Below the pieces are notes generated by a model. That model saw nothing but the letters and a program-made list of their open reading frames with translations, did no database searches and was not told the DNA's origin. Source: Rikenellaceae bacterium (GTDB lineage Bacteria > Bacteroidota > Bacteroidia > Bacteroidales > Rikenellaceae). From it: a stretch of DNA of 17,030 nucleotides. The translations under genes were made by a program, and so were the position numbers. Positions 5,734 to 14,009 of the stretch are shown here, piece after piece. The stretch spans positions 1 to 17,030 of the forward strand of contig JAITVB010000012.1 in the NCBI GenBank assembly GCA_031286025.1, given 5' to 3'. Numbering within the stretch: position 1 is the stretch's first letter; each line of letters begins with the position of its first letter.

Positions 5734-8700
5734 TTAGAACAGGGCCATCTGGCCGTCGGGTCCTTCGTCGGCCGGAGGAGGTAAGGTTTCGGAAACCGGT
5801 GCAGGGAAAGACGCAGAAGTGGTTGTTGGTGCCGGTGAAGTGGCGGACGCAACGGCAGGTTCCTTCGCGGGCACGTTTTTCGGTTGTCGGGCCGGTTTGC
5901 GCGAAGCGGGGTCGATTTCAAACTCCACTTCGTGAAGGACTTTGGGTTCCGGGGCCGGCACGGAAACGACGGCGGCAGACGTCGCGGCGGCCTTGTCTGC
6001 GCTTGCAATTTCTTCATTTCCGATTATTCCTGAAACTCCTTCTTCCGAAGGAGAGGGACTCTTGTCGAGCGGGGCGATGAATTTCAGCGATTCGACGGCA
6101 TGGTTGGTCACGCGCTTGCCCTTGGCCCGGTGGCTCTTGACGCCGATAAAGGCTTCGACGTCGATCGCTTCCGGCGGACGCACGCCGTGCTCGCCGGCAA
6201 ACGCAACGAGCAACTGCGGATAATCGTCGCTGTTGATCTCGATCAGGTAGGAGTTGGGATTCTCGTCGATAAAGTTCTGCATCCGGTCGGCGGCCTCGGC
6301 CCTAAAGCGCTTGACATAATGGTATTGCTGCTCGGCGTCGTAATAGGTGACCGAGTAGACCTTTTGCGGTTCGTAGCGTTCGACGATCATCGTGTCGCCG
6401 GGGAAATGTTGGCCCACATCGAAACCGGTCGTGTAGTACCCTCCGCGCGAGGTGATGACGATCAGGCGGTCGTTGCCCGAGAACTCGCCCAACAAGCCGC
6501 CGCGGCCGTCGGCGTTCAGGCGGCGGATGTCCTCGTCGTACCAGATGTTTTGGCCACCGAGGGTCGACGCACCTTTCTCCTTGAGGACGATCTTGTGGAT
6601 GCCGTAGCGTGAGAAAAGGTTGCCCTGCGACTGGCGGCCCTTGATCGCCAACTCGCTGAAGTCGAGGTCGACGATTAGTTTTTTAAGCTTCGGACGCGGC
6701 TTGAAGTACACTTTCAGCACCTCGGCCTCGCCATTGGGATTGACACTCATGTAAAGGATTTCGCTCCGGAGCGTGCCCTTGGTCATGTCGTACTCGCGGT
6801 CGCGGGTAATGCCCATGATCGCGCAGCGTTTCATGTAGATCCCACCGTTCCTGCCGTCGCGGTAGACGACGTTGTAGATCGTGCGGTCGTCGTTCCTTTT
6901 GAATACGCCGATGTAATGTATATTCCTGTCAAAGAACGCCTTATCGGATCTTTTCGTGATAATGTAGCGGCCGTCCTTCGTGAAAACGATGATGTCGTCG
7001 ATATCCGAGCAATCGCACACAAATTCGTCTTTCTTCATCTGGTTGCCCATCCCGAAGAAGCCTTCTTCACGGTTGACATAGAGTTTGGCGTTGGCCACCA
7101 CCACCTTGGCGGCCTCGATCGTATCGAAGCCACGCAGTTCGGTCTTGCGTTCACGGCCTTTGCCGTGGCGGTCGCGGATGCGGGTGTAGTAGGCGATCGC
7201 GTATTCGACCAACTTTTCGAGGTTTCCGCGAGTGCGCTTCATTTCCTCTTCCACCGAGCGAATATGCTCATCGGCCTTGAATGCGTCGAAGCGCGAGATG
7301 CGCATGATCTTGATCTCGGTCAGTTTGACGATATCCTCAAGGGTGACGGCGCGGCGCAACAGTTTTTTGAAAGGGTCGAGACCTCGGTCGATCGTTTCGT
7401 AGACGGCTTCCTTTGTCGTACACTCCTCTATAAGAGAATAGATCCTATGCTCGATAAAGATTTTTTCGAGGCTCGACATGTGCCAGTCTTCGGCCAGTTC
7501 TGCCAAACGGATTTCAAGTTCCTGGCGCAGCAGGTCTTTCGTGTGGTCGACGCTGCGGCGCAGGATTTCGCTCACGCCGATGAAGTGAGGTTTATCGGCA
7601 TAAATCACACATGCGTTGGGCGAGATCGACACCTCGCAATCCGTAAAAGCGTACAGGGCGTCGATCGTCTTGTCTGACGACACGTCGGGGGCCAGTTGGA
7701 TCTGGATTTCGACCGCGGCGGCCGTGTTGTCATCGACGCGCCTGATCTTGATCTTGCCTCTGTCATTGGCTTTGACGATCGACTCGATGACCGAGGCGGT
7801 CGTGCGCCCGTAAGGGATTTCGGTGATCGAAAGCGTCTTCCTGTCGATTTTTTCGATGCGGGCCCTGACCTTCACGGCTCCTCCACGGATACCGTCGTTG
7901 TAGCGGGAGCAGTCGATCAGGCCGCCGGTCGGGAAATCGGGATACAGAGTGAACGGCTCGTCCTTGAGATGGGCGATCGCGCTGTCGATCAACTCAAAAA
8001 AATTGTGCGGCAGGATTTTCGAGGCCAGGCCGACAGCGATTCCCTCGACCCCCTGCGCCAACAACAACGGAAATTTTACCGGCAGGGTCACCGGTTCCTG
8101 GTTTCTCCCGTCATAGGAAAGCATCCATTCCGTGGTCTTGGGATTAAAGACCACGTCGAGGGCGAACTTCGAAAGGCGCGCCTCGATGTAACGCGGGGCG
8201 GCGGCGCCGTCTCCGGTAAGGATGTTGCCCCAGTTGCCCTGGCAGTCGACAAGCAACTCCTTCTGGCCCAATTGCACCAACGCATCACCGATCGAGGCGT
8301 CGCCGTGGGGGTGGAATTGCATCGTGTTGCCGATGATGTTGGCTACCTTGTTGTAGCGGCCGTCGTCCATCCGCTTCATCGCGTGGAGAATGCGGCGTTG
8401 CACAGGTTTCAGGCCGTCTCCGAGATGGGGTACGGCGCGTTCGAGGATCACGTACGAGGCGTAATCCAGAAACCAGTCCATATACATCCCCGTCAACTTG
8501 TGGCGGCCCATCGAGGTGTCGTCGGTCAGGCGGGCATATTTCGAATTGGCCGTACGGCGACCAGGGACGACCCCAACCTCTTCGGCATCCGCTTCCATAG
8601 CTTCGTCCGTTTCGGGATCGAAGCCGACCGATTCTTCCTCCTGCACGAGGGAGGCGTTTTCGGGTTCCAGTGTTTCTGGCTCTATGATTTCGTCGTTCAT
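5734..8700 (-). CDS. parC: DNA topoisomerase IV subunit A
   Basis: The 988-residue DNA-breaking subunit of topoisomerase IV decatenates daughter chromosomes together with ParE. After an acidic N-terminal extension of about 65 residues comes the breakage-reunion core: LKPVQRRILHAM, HPHGDASIGDAL (130-141) and GDGAAAPRYIEARL with catalytic Tyr171. A coiled-coil region lies at about 400-520 and a beta-pinwheel C-terminal domain at about 560-870. I see no GyrA-box QRRGGKG, and the ParE partner is adjacent, which favours ParC over GyrA. Residues about 878-988 form a Pro/Ala/Ser/Thr-rich tail, probably disordered, that ends in GQMALF. The residue at the E. coli GyrA Ser83 position is Ala135. The start is 15 bases after the parE stop, and aroK follows after 12 bases. 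Confidence 0.95.
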   Translation of the reverse strand: MNDEIIEPETLEPENASLVQEEESVGFDPETDEAMEADAEEVGVVPGRRTANSKYARLTDDTSMGRHKLTGMYMDWFLDYASYVILERAVPHLGDGLKPVQRRILHAMKRMDDGRYNKVANIIGNTMQFHPHGDASIGDALVQLGQKELLVDCQGNWGNILTGDGAAAPRYIEARLSKFALDVVFNPKTTEWMLSYDGRNQEPVTLPVKFPLLLAQGVEGIAVGLASKILPHNFFELIDSAIAHLKDEPFTLYPDFPTGGLIDCSRYNDGIRGGAVKVRARIEKIDRKTLSITEIPYGRTTASVIESIVKANDRGKIKIRRVDDNTAAAVEIQIQLAPDVSSDKTIDALYAFTDCEVSISPNACVIYADKPHFIGVSEILRRSVDHTKDLLRQELEIRLAELAEDWHMSSLEKIFIEHRIYSLIEECTTKEAVYETIDRGLDPFKKLLRRAVTLEDIVKLTEIKIMRISRFDAFKADEHIRSVEEEMKRTRGNLEKLVEYAIAYYTRIRDRHGKGRERKTELRGFDTIEAAKVVVANAKLYVNREEGFFGMGNQMKKDEFVCDCSDIDDIIVFTKDGRYIITKRSDKAFFDRNIHYIGVFKRNDDRTIYNVVYRDGRNGGIYMKRCAIMGITRDREYDMTKGTLRSEILYMSVNPNGEAEVLKVYFKPRPKLKKLIVDLDFSELAIKGRQSQGNLFSRYGIHKIVLKEKGASTLGGQNIWYDEDIRRLNADGRGGLLGEFSGNDRLIVITSRGGYYTTGFDVGQHFPGDTMIVERYEPQKVYSVTYYDAEQQYHYVKRFRAEAADRMQNFIDENPNSYLIEINSDDYPQLLVAFAGEHGVRPPEAIDVEAFIGVKSHRAKGKRVTNHAVESLKFIAPLDKSPSPSEEGVSGIIGNEEIASADKAAATSAAVVSVPAPEPKVLHEVEFEIDPASRKPARQPKNVPAKEPAVASATSPAPTTTSASFPAPVSETLPPPADEGPDGQMALF

Positions 8701-8715
8701 TTTTCAGCTATGGTG

Positions 8716-10596
8716 TTAGGAGGCTTTTTCCAAACCCTCTTCCTCTTCTACGTAGTCGGCTTCGATCTTCAGGTTGTCAATGATAAAATCCTGCCGTTCC
8801 GGAGTGTTTTTGCCCATATAGAATTCGAGCAGGTCGTGGACGGGATCTTCCTTGGTCATCCGCACCTTTTCGAGGCGGATGTTTTCGTTGATGAACGCGC
8901 GAAATTCATCGGGTGAGATTTCTCCCAAGCCTTTGAATCGCGTGATCTCGGGGTTGGGGCCCAAGACGCCGATCGCTTGTTGGCGCTCCTCATCGGTGTA
9001 GCAGTAGCGCGTCTCCTTCTTATTCCGCACACGGAACAGCGGGGTCTGCAGAATGAAAAGGTGCCCCTGCCGGATGATATCCGGGAAAAATTGGATGAAG
9101 AAAGTGATCAGCAACAGGCGGATATGCATCCCGTCGACGTCGGCGTCGGTGGCGATCACCACCTTGTTGTAGCGCAGGTTTTCCATGTCCTCCTCGATAT
9201 TGAGGGCGGCCTGCAACAGATTGAACTCTTCGTTCTCATAGACGACGCGCTTCGTCAACCCGAAGGTGTTCAACGGCTTGCCACGTAGCGAGAAGACCGC
9301 TTGGGTGGCCACGTCGCGACTCTTGGTGATCGAACCGCTGGCCGAGTCGCCCTCGGTGATGAAGATCATCGTCTGGTCGGCCTTTTCGGCCTTGGCGTCG
9401 TTGAAATGAACCTTGCAATCGCGCAACTTGCGGTTATGCAGGCTCACCTTTTTGGCAAACTCGCGGGCCTTTTTCTGGATACCCGAGATCGCCTTGCGTT
9501 CCTTTTCCGCCTCTTGGATCTTTTGCAGCAGAATATTGGCGGTTTCCGGATTTTTGTGGAGATAATTGTCCAATTGCGCTTTCAGGAAATCGCCGACGGC
9601 CTGGCGGATGGTCGGCCCTTCGGGGCCCATGTCGCGCGAACCGAGTTTGGTCTTGGTCTGCGACTCGAAGAGCGGTTCTTCGACCTTGACGCTCACCGCG
9701 GCGATGATCGAGGCACGGATGTCCAACGCATCGAAATCCTTACGGCAAAACTCGCGCACTGTTTTCACGACCGCCTCGCGGAAAGCGCCCTGGTGCGTCC
9801 CCCCTTGGGTGGTATGCTGCCCGTTGACAAAGGAGTAATAGCTTTCGCCGTAGCCGGTGCCGTGGGTCATCGCGATCTCGATGTCGCCGTTCCTGAGATG
9901 GATCGGCGGATAGAGCGGCGTTTCGCCCAGGTTTTCGTTCAACAGGTCGAGCAACCCGTTCTTCGACACGAAGGTCTGGCCGTTGAGGCGGATCTGCAAC
10001 CCCGCGTTGAGGTAGGTGTAGTTGCGGATCATCGGCTCGACGAATTCGAGGTTGTAAGCATAGGGACCGAACACCGATCCGTCGGCGGTGAAGGTCACCT
10101 GCGTGCCGTTTTTATCCGCCAGATTACTCTCCATCACGTCGGCCGTTTCTTCGCCCGCGGCAAACGACACCGTGCGGGCATCGCCCTCGCGCACGCTACG
10201 AATCGAGAATGATGACGAGAGGGCGTTGACCGCCTTGATCCCCACTCCGTTCAGCCCGACCGATTTTTTAAATGCCTTCGAGTCGTATTTTGCCCCGGTG
10301 TTCATCTTCGAAGCCACGTCCGCGAGTTTGCCCAACGGAATACCGCGGCCGTAGTCGCGGATATTGACCTGTCCGTCCCCGATCGTCACGTCGATCAGCT
10401 TGCCGTAGCCCATCATATATTCGTCGATCGAGTTGTCGAGCACTTCTTTGATCAGGATATAGATCCCGTCGTCGGGCGAGGTGCCGTCGCCCAGTTTGCC
10501 GATGTACATACCCGGGCGGCGGCGGATGTGTTCCTTCCAGTCGAGCGTGCGGATGTGCTCGTCGGAATAGTTTATGTCTGTGGGTTGGTTGCTCAT
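8716..10596 (-). CDS. parE: DNA topoisomerase IV subunit B
   Basis: The 626-residue ATPase subunit of topoisomerase IV. The N-terminal GHKL ATPase shows EVLDNSIDE (51-59), RDYGRGIP (80-87), the lid [13 protein letters not shown] (114-126) and the switch lysine Lys315 in [10 protein letters not shown]. The TOPRIM domain has TEGDSASGS (Glu415) and [10 protein letters not shown] (Asp484, 486, 488), followed by RFKGLGEIS. The length is normal for ParE. The frame extends four codons further to a TTG, but ATG at 10596 (MSNQPTDIN) gives the usual N-terminus. parC follows after 15 bases. I find no TAnnTTTG promoter in the 168 bases before it, so it may be transcribed from the plsC promoter. Confidence 0.95.
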   Translation of the reverse strand: MSNQPTDINYSDEHIRTLDWKEHIRRRPGMYIGKLGDGTSPDDGIYILIKEVLDNSIDEYMMGYGKLIDVTIGDGQVNIRDYGRGIPLGKLADVASKMNTGAKYDSKAFKKSVGLNGVGIKAVNALSSSFSIRSVREGDARTVSFAAGEETADVMESNLADKNGTQVTFTADGSVFGPYAYNLEFVEPMIRNYTYLNAGLQIRLNGQTFVSKNGLLDLLNENLGETPLYPPIHLRNGDIEIAMTHGTGYGESYYSFVNGQHTTQGGTHQGAFREAVVKTVREFCRKDFDALDIRASIIAAVSVKVEEPLFESQTKTKLGSRDMGPEGPTIRQAVGDFLKAQLDNYLHKNPETANILLQKIQEAEKERKAISGIQKKAREFAKKVSLHNRKLRDCKVHFNDAKAEKADQTMIFITEGDSASGSITKSRDVATQAVFSLRGKPLNTFGLTKRVVYENEEFNLLQAALNIEEDMENLRYNKVVIATDADVDGMHIRLLLITFFIQFFPDIIRQGHLFILQTPLFRVRNKKETRYCYTDEERQQAIGVLGPNPEITRFKGLGEISPDEFRAFINENIRLEKVRMTKEDPVHDLLEFYMGKNTPERQDFIIDNLKIEADYVEEEEGLEKAS

Positions 10597-10628
10597 ATCT
10601 CGTTTCAATCGTTTTCTTCTGTTTTTGC

Positions 10629-10663
10629 GACGGCCGTCCGGTGCGACAACCTCCGGCCGGAGG
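10629..10663. repeat. Two GC palindromes upstream of parE
   Basis: GACGGCCGTC (10629-10638) is a perfect 10-base palindrome, and CCTCCGGCCGGAGG (10650-10663) a perfect 14-base palindrome. Both lie 33-67 bases ahead of the parE start and 11 bases apart. They share the GGCCG core. They might be a dyad operator for parE-parC-aroK, or RNA structure in the leader. No T run follows, so they are not a standard terminator. Confidence 0.5.
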
Positions 10664-10678
10664 AAAGCCGACCCCCTT

Positions 10679-10768
10679 TCAGCACGAAACGGATGCTCCG
10701 GGCAGGGTCAGGGTATCAATCTCGCTTGGGCCGTAAATCAAGCTGTCGCCCGCGAAACAGGTCTTCAT
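10679..10768 (-). CDS. Possible 29-residue peptide or gene remnant after plsC
   Basis: An ATG overlaps the plsC stop codon as ATGA and opens a 29-codon frame beginning [16 protein letters not shown] and ending in TGA. The overlap is typical of translational coupling. The N-terminus resembles block I of SGNH/GDSL hydrolases (hydrophobic residues, GDSL, then YG), which usually lies close to the protein start. The frame is far too short to be such an enzyme, so if real it is a remnant of one, a small coupled peptide, or a leader for parE. The resemblance rests on about ten residues and may be chance. Confidence 0.3.
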   Translation of the reverse strand: MKTCFAGDSLIYGPSEIDTLTLPGASVSC

Positions 10769-11520
10769 GTCGTTTCTCCTCGGGGACAGCGGTCGGGGCA
10801 CATCGTTTCGAGGGCTTTGGCAATTTGTTCGCGCACCCGTTTGCGCATTGTTCGCACGTCGGTTTCAGCCACGTCCCCGGCCGGGATTTCGGACAGCACC
10901 CGCACGCGGAACGTGTGTGGCATCCGTAGCCGCCAACCGTCGAAAGCATCGCGCGTGCCGTCGATCACGATCGGCAGGATGCCCACGCCCGCTTCCTTGG
11001 CCAACAGAAAACCGCCGTCCTTGAAATTGCCGACGCGTCCCGTTTTCGAACGCGTCCCTTCGGGGAAAAGCGTCACGCTCACGCCGTTGGCCAGGTTTTT
11101 CCGTCCCTTCTCAAAAAATGTTTTCGTGCCCGAGGCTTCGCCGCGTTTGATCATAATGTCGCCGTGGATCATCAGTGCGTGGCCTACGAAAGGCATTCTC
11201 AGCAATTCGTGCTTGGCCACCCAACGCACATTGAGGCACAGTGCGGCGTGGAGCGTCGGGATGTCGAACATCGCCCCGTGGTTGCTCACCATGACGCAGG
11301 CTTTTTTTCGATCGAGGTTTTCACCTCCTTCGACCCTGATCCGCCAACCCGGCGCCAACCAAAAGAACATGGCGGCATGGCCCCAGGTGGTATACGAAAG
11401 GATCACCCGCCGCCGGTCGAAAGGCACCGTCAGCGCCCACACCACTGTGATGAATACCGCGTAAACCACGAGGTAAACGACCATCACCAACCAGTAAAAT
11501 ATGGAAAAAACAGTGCGCAT
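10765..11520 (-). CDS. plsC: 1-acyl-sn-glycerol-3-phosphate acyltransferase
   Basis: The 251-residue membrane-bound acyltransferase makes phosphatidic acid from lysophosphatidic acid. One hydrophobic segment (about 5-32) anchors it. The PlsC motifs follow in order: NHGAMFD (HX4D, His81-Asp86), the GDIMIKRGE arginine (Arg126) and FPEGTRS (152-158), then GVGILPIVIDG. The frame is open 29 codons further upstream with ATGs at 11535 and 11607. The -7 box at 11543-11550 would put the transcript start only a few bases before 11535, so the ATG at 11520 (MRTVFSIFYW) is preferred. The HX4D motif has GAMF between the His and Asp instead of the more usual QSxx, within family variation. It is transcribed divergently from the polyprenyl synthase gene. 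Confidence 0.9.
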   Translation of the reverse strand: MRTVFSIFYWLVMVVYLVVYAVFITVVWALTVPFDRRRVILSYTTWGHAAMFFWLAPGWRIRVEGGENLDRKKACVMVSNHGAMFDIPTLHAALCLNVRWVAKHELLRMPFVGHALMIHGDIMIKRGEASGTKTFFEKGRKNLANGVSVTLFPEGTRSKTGRVGNFKDGGFLLAKEAGVGILPIVIDGTRDAFDGWRLRMPHTFRVRVLSEIPAGDVAETDVRTMRKRVREQIAKALETMCPDRCPRGETT

Positions 11521-11542
11521 CGAGTCTATTTTCATAGACTGA

Positions 11543-11550
11543 CAAAGATA
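11543..11550 (-). promoter_or_regulatory. Promoter -7 box for plsC
   Basis: TATCTTTG on the minus strand matches TAnnTTTG 22 bases before the chosen plsC ATG. No clear -33 TTTG is seen at 19-21 bases. The same eight-base box occurs on the other strand at 11662-11669, so the 110-base region between is a divergent promoter. Confidence 0.55.
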
Positions 11551-11609
11551 ACATTTTTTCGAATCATTCCTGTTCGGAGGAGAAAAATCGGTCGACAGGT
11601 TTTCCATAA

Positions 11610-11630
11610 TCCCTTCCCCCCGGGAAGGGA
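11610..11630. repeat. 9-bp hairpin between divergent promoters
   Basis: TCCCTTCCC (11610-11618) and GGGAAGGGA (11622-11630) are exact complements around a CCC loop. It lies between the plsC and polyprenyl synthase -7 boxes (about 60 and 32 bases away). No T run follows in either direction. It may be a regulatory dyad or a short dispersed intergenic repeat, and only one copy is seen in this window. Confidence 0.5.
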
Positions 11631-11661
11631 GAAGGCATGCGGCGATTCTATGGAAAATCGC

Positions 11662-11669
11662 TATCTTTG
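11662..11669 (+). promoter_or_regulatory. Promoter -7 box for the polyprenyl synthase operon
   Basis: TATCTTTG on the plus strand fits TAnnTTTG. The start codon at 11694 lies 24 bases downstream, which gives a leader of about 20 bases. The -33 box is not recognisable. Confidence 0.55.
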
Positions 11670-11693
11670 TTCCCTGTGAAAACCATCCGCAAC

Positions 11694-12668
11694 ATGCAAT
11701 CTTTCGAAAAACTTTCCAACCGGATCAATCAGGCCGTCGCCGAATCGGGGCTTCCGGCCGGGCCCGCCACGCTGTTCGAGCCGATTCGCTATACGATGGC
11801 CGCCGGCGGCAAGCGCGTCCGACCGGTGTTGGCGTTGGCCGCCTGCAATCTTTTTTGCGGGGATGCCGAGCGCGCGGTCGATGCCGCACTGGGGATCGAG
11901 GTGTTTCACAATTTCACCCTGTTGCATGACGATATCATGGACGACGCTCCCCTGCGCCGTGGCCGGCCGACGGTTCACGAACGTTGGAGCCCCAATGCGG
12001 CGATCCTTTCAGGCGACGCGATGGTGATCCTGGCGTACGAACTGATGTCGCAGGTCGACCCATCGGTACTGCCCGCCGTGTTGGCCGTTTTCAACCGGGT
12101 GGCGATGGAGGTGTGCAAGGGGCAGCGGTACGACATGGATTTCGAGCAGCGGACGGACGTGTCAAAATCCGAATACCTGCGGATGATCGAACTCAAATGT
12201 GCCGTGCTGCTTGGCGGGGCGGCCCGCATCGGGGCGATCATCGGCGGAGCGGCCGAAGCAGAGGCGCAAAAACTGTATGATTTCGGGGTGGCCCTCGGCC
12301 TCGCTTTCCAGTTGCAGGACGACCTGCTCGATACCTATGGCAATCCGGAAACTTTTGGTAAAGCGATCGGCGGAGACATCCTGGCCGGTAAAAAAACTTT
12401 TTTATTCATTCACGCCCTGGAGCGTGCCGAGGGAGAAATCCGGAAACGCCTGCTCCGCCTGTTGCGGTCGCCCGGCTCCGACCCGCAGCAAAAAATTGCA
12501 GAAACACGGGCCCTCTATACCGAAACCGGAGCCGAAAGAGCCGTACGAGACCTGGTTTTTGTTTATTTCCGGCAGGCGGAGATGATTCTTGATAATTTAA
12601 CGGTCGATGCCGCACGGAAAACCACCCTGCGCGAAATTTCGGACACGCTGAAAAACCGCGAGAGATGA
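11694..12668 (+). CDS. Polyprenyl diphosphate synthase (isoprenyl transferase)
   Basis: The 324-residue all-helical enzyme adds isopentenyl diphosphate to allylic diphosphates to make the prenyl chains used for quinones or undecaprenyl carriers. GGKRVRP (38-44), the first Asp-rich motif DDIMD (79-83, followed by APLRRG) and the second, DDLLD (209-213, within LQDDLLDTYG), are intact, as is the GGDILAGKKTFL segment. The first motif lacks the two-residue insertion of E. coli-type farnesyl synthases. Phe sits five residues and Thr four residues before it, but I cannot fix the chain length from this. The frame is open 19 codons further upstream, but that stretch includes the promoter, so ATG at 11694 (MQSFEKLSNRIN) is used. 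The U32 gene overlaps its stop. Confidence 0.92.
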   Translation: MQSFEKLSNRINQAVAESGLPAGPATLFEPIRYTMAAGGKRVRPVLALAACNLFCGDAERAVDAALGIEVFHNFTLLHDDIMDDAPLRRGRPTVHERWSPNAAILSGDAMVILAYELMSQVDPSVLPAVLAVFNRVAMEVCKGQRYDMDFEQRTDVSKSEYLRMIELKCAVLLGGAARIGAIIGGAAEAEAQKLYDFGVALGLAFQLQDDLLDTYGNPETFGKAIGGDILAGKKTFLFIHALERAEGEIRKRLLRLLRSPGSDPQQKIAETRALYTETGAERAVRDLVFVYFRQAEMILDNLTVDAARKTTLREISDTLKNRER

Positions 12669-13909
12669 CCCTCGACCGCAAAGATATCGAGATCATGGCT
12701 CCGGCGGGGTCGTACGAATCGCTGACGGGGGCGATCCAAGGCGGGGCGGACTCGGTCTATTTCGGGGTGGGCGAACTCAATATGCGGTCGGCTTCGTCGG
12801 CCAATTTTACATTGGACGATTTGAGGCGTATTGTCGAGATTTGCAGAAAACACGGGTTGAAAACGTACCTGACGGTCAACACCGTTCTCTACGACGACGA
12901 CCTGCCGGCGATGCGCGCCATCCTTGACCGTGCCCGGGCCGAAGGGGTAGACGCGGTGATCGCGGCCGACCAGGCCGCCATTTTTTATGCCCGGTCGATC
13001 GGGCTTGAGGTACATCTTTCGACCCAACTCAATGTTTCCAATATTGAAACAGTCGCGTTTTACGCCGGATATGCCGATGTGATGGTGTTGGCACGCGAGT
13101 TGAACCTGAAGCAGGTGCGCGAGATTTACGACCGGATTGCCGCCCGTGACATTCGGGGGCCGCGCGGCGAACGGGTGAAAATCGAAATGTTTGCCCACGG
13201 GGCGTTGTGCATGGCCATTTCCGGAAAATGTTACCTGAGCCTGCACGATTCGCTACGGTCGGCCAACCGGGGGGCGTGTCTGCAGATCTGCCGTCGGGCC
13301 TACCGGGTGACAGATGCTGAAACGGGCACCGAGTTGGACGTTGAAAATCCGTATGTCATGTCACCCAAAGACTTGTGTACGATTGATTTCCTCGACGAAG
13401 TGGTCGCGGCCGGGGTGCGGGTACTCAAGATCGAGGGCCGGGCGCGCTCGGGCGAGTATGTGCGCCGGGTGTGCGAGTGCTATGACGAGGCGATGCGGGC
13501 CGTGGCCGACGGAACATTTTCGGACGAGAAGGTCGCGGGATGGAAAGAACGCCTTGGCGAAGTGTTCAACCGTGGGTTCTGGGGCGGATATTACCTCGGG
13601 CAACGGTTGGGCGAGTGGAACCGGGCCTACGGGTCGAGTGCGACGAAGAAAAAAATCTACGTGGGCCGTGTGACCAACTATTTCAAAAATATCGAGGTGG
13701 CCGAGATTATGGTGGAGGCTGCGCCGTTGGCCGTTGGCGACGAGTTGTTGATTTTGGGCGAAACATCGGGGGTGGTTGAGTTTACGGCCGATGAGTTGCG
13801 GTTGGAGGTCGATCCGGTCGAGCGAGTGCTGCAAGGGTCGGTTTGTTCGGTAGCGGTACCCGACCGGGTACGCCGCGGCGACAAGCTGTACAAATATGAA
13901 AACGCCTGA
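12665..13909 (+). CDS. Peptidase U32 family protein (probable tRNA/rRNA hydroxylation type)
   Basis: The 414-residue protein carries the U32 signature EMFAHGALCMAISGKCYLS (174-192) in a TIM-barrel-like N-terminal part, plus a beta-rich C-terminal domain from about 330. Cys182, Cys189, Cys205 and Cys209 follow the four-cysteine pattern that binds an iron-sulfur cluster in characterised U32 proteins (TrhP, RlhA, UbiU/V). This makes RNA hydroxylation more likely than protease activity. TrhP-like function (5-hydroxyuridine in tRNA) is plausible from the architecture but not proven. ATGA overlap with the prenyl synthase gene shows translational coupling. The stop is followed 4 bases later by the GNAT remnant. 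Confidence 0.9.
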   Translation: MTLDRKDIEIMAPAGSYESLTGAIQGGADSVYFGVGELNMRSASSANFTLDDLRRIVEICRKHGLKTYLTVNTVLYDDDLPAMRAILDRARAEGVDAVIAADQAAIFYARSIGLEVHLSTQLNVSNIETVAFYAGYADVMVLARELNLKQVREIYDRIAARDIRGPRGERVKIEMFAHGALCMAISGKCYLSLHDSLRSANRGACLQICRRAYRVTDAETGTELDVENPYVMSPKDLCTIDFLDEVVAAGVRVLKIEGRARSGEYVRRVCECYDEAMRAVADGTFSDEKVAGWKERLGEVFNRGFWGGYYLGQRLGEWNRAYGSSATKKKIYVGRVTNYFKNIEVAEIMVEAAPLAVGDELLILGETSGVVEFTADELRLEVDPVERVLQGSVCSVAVPDRVRRGDKLYKYENA

Positions 13910-13913
13910 CCGC

Positions 13914-14009
13914 ATGAACATACGAAAAGCCGTACCGGACGATGCCCGGGCCATCAGCGACATATACAATCATTATGCCGGACATACGGCCGTAACTTTC
14001 GAATATTCA
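13914..14009 (+). pseudogene. GNAT acetyltransferase, N-terminal fragment
   Basis: Starting 4 bases after the U32 stop, the frame reads MNIRKAVPDDARAISDIYNH and then YAGHTAVTFEYS. This is the typical start of a phosphinothricin-type GNAT acetyltransferase (beta 1, helix 1, the IYNHY segment and the TxxTFE strand). Homology stops after about 32 residues. The rest of the acetyltransferase, including the acetyl-CoA site, is missing, and the same frame continues into Arg/His-rich sequence of no family character. The start position suggests it was once the third gene of the prenyl synthase-U32 operon. An alternative start at 13896 overlaps U32. Confidence 0.7.

Noticed and set aside
7696..8916. 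406-codon frame antisense to parC/parE
   Set aside because: It is long only because of high GC in the codons of parC. The sequence is low-complexity His/Asp/Val/Arg-rich and spans the parC-parE junction.
9301..10212. 303-codon frame antisense to parE
   Set aside because: It mirrors the ATPase region of parE, with no start context or recognisable domain.
10597..10608. TTG start for parE four codons upstream
   Set aside because: The ATG at 10596 gives the usual ParE N-terminus, and there is no reason to prefer TTG.
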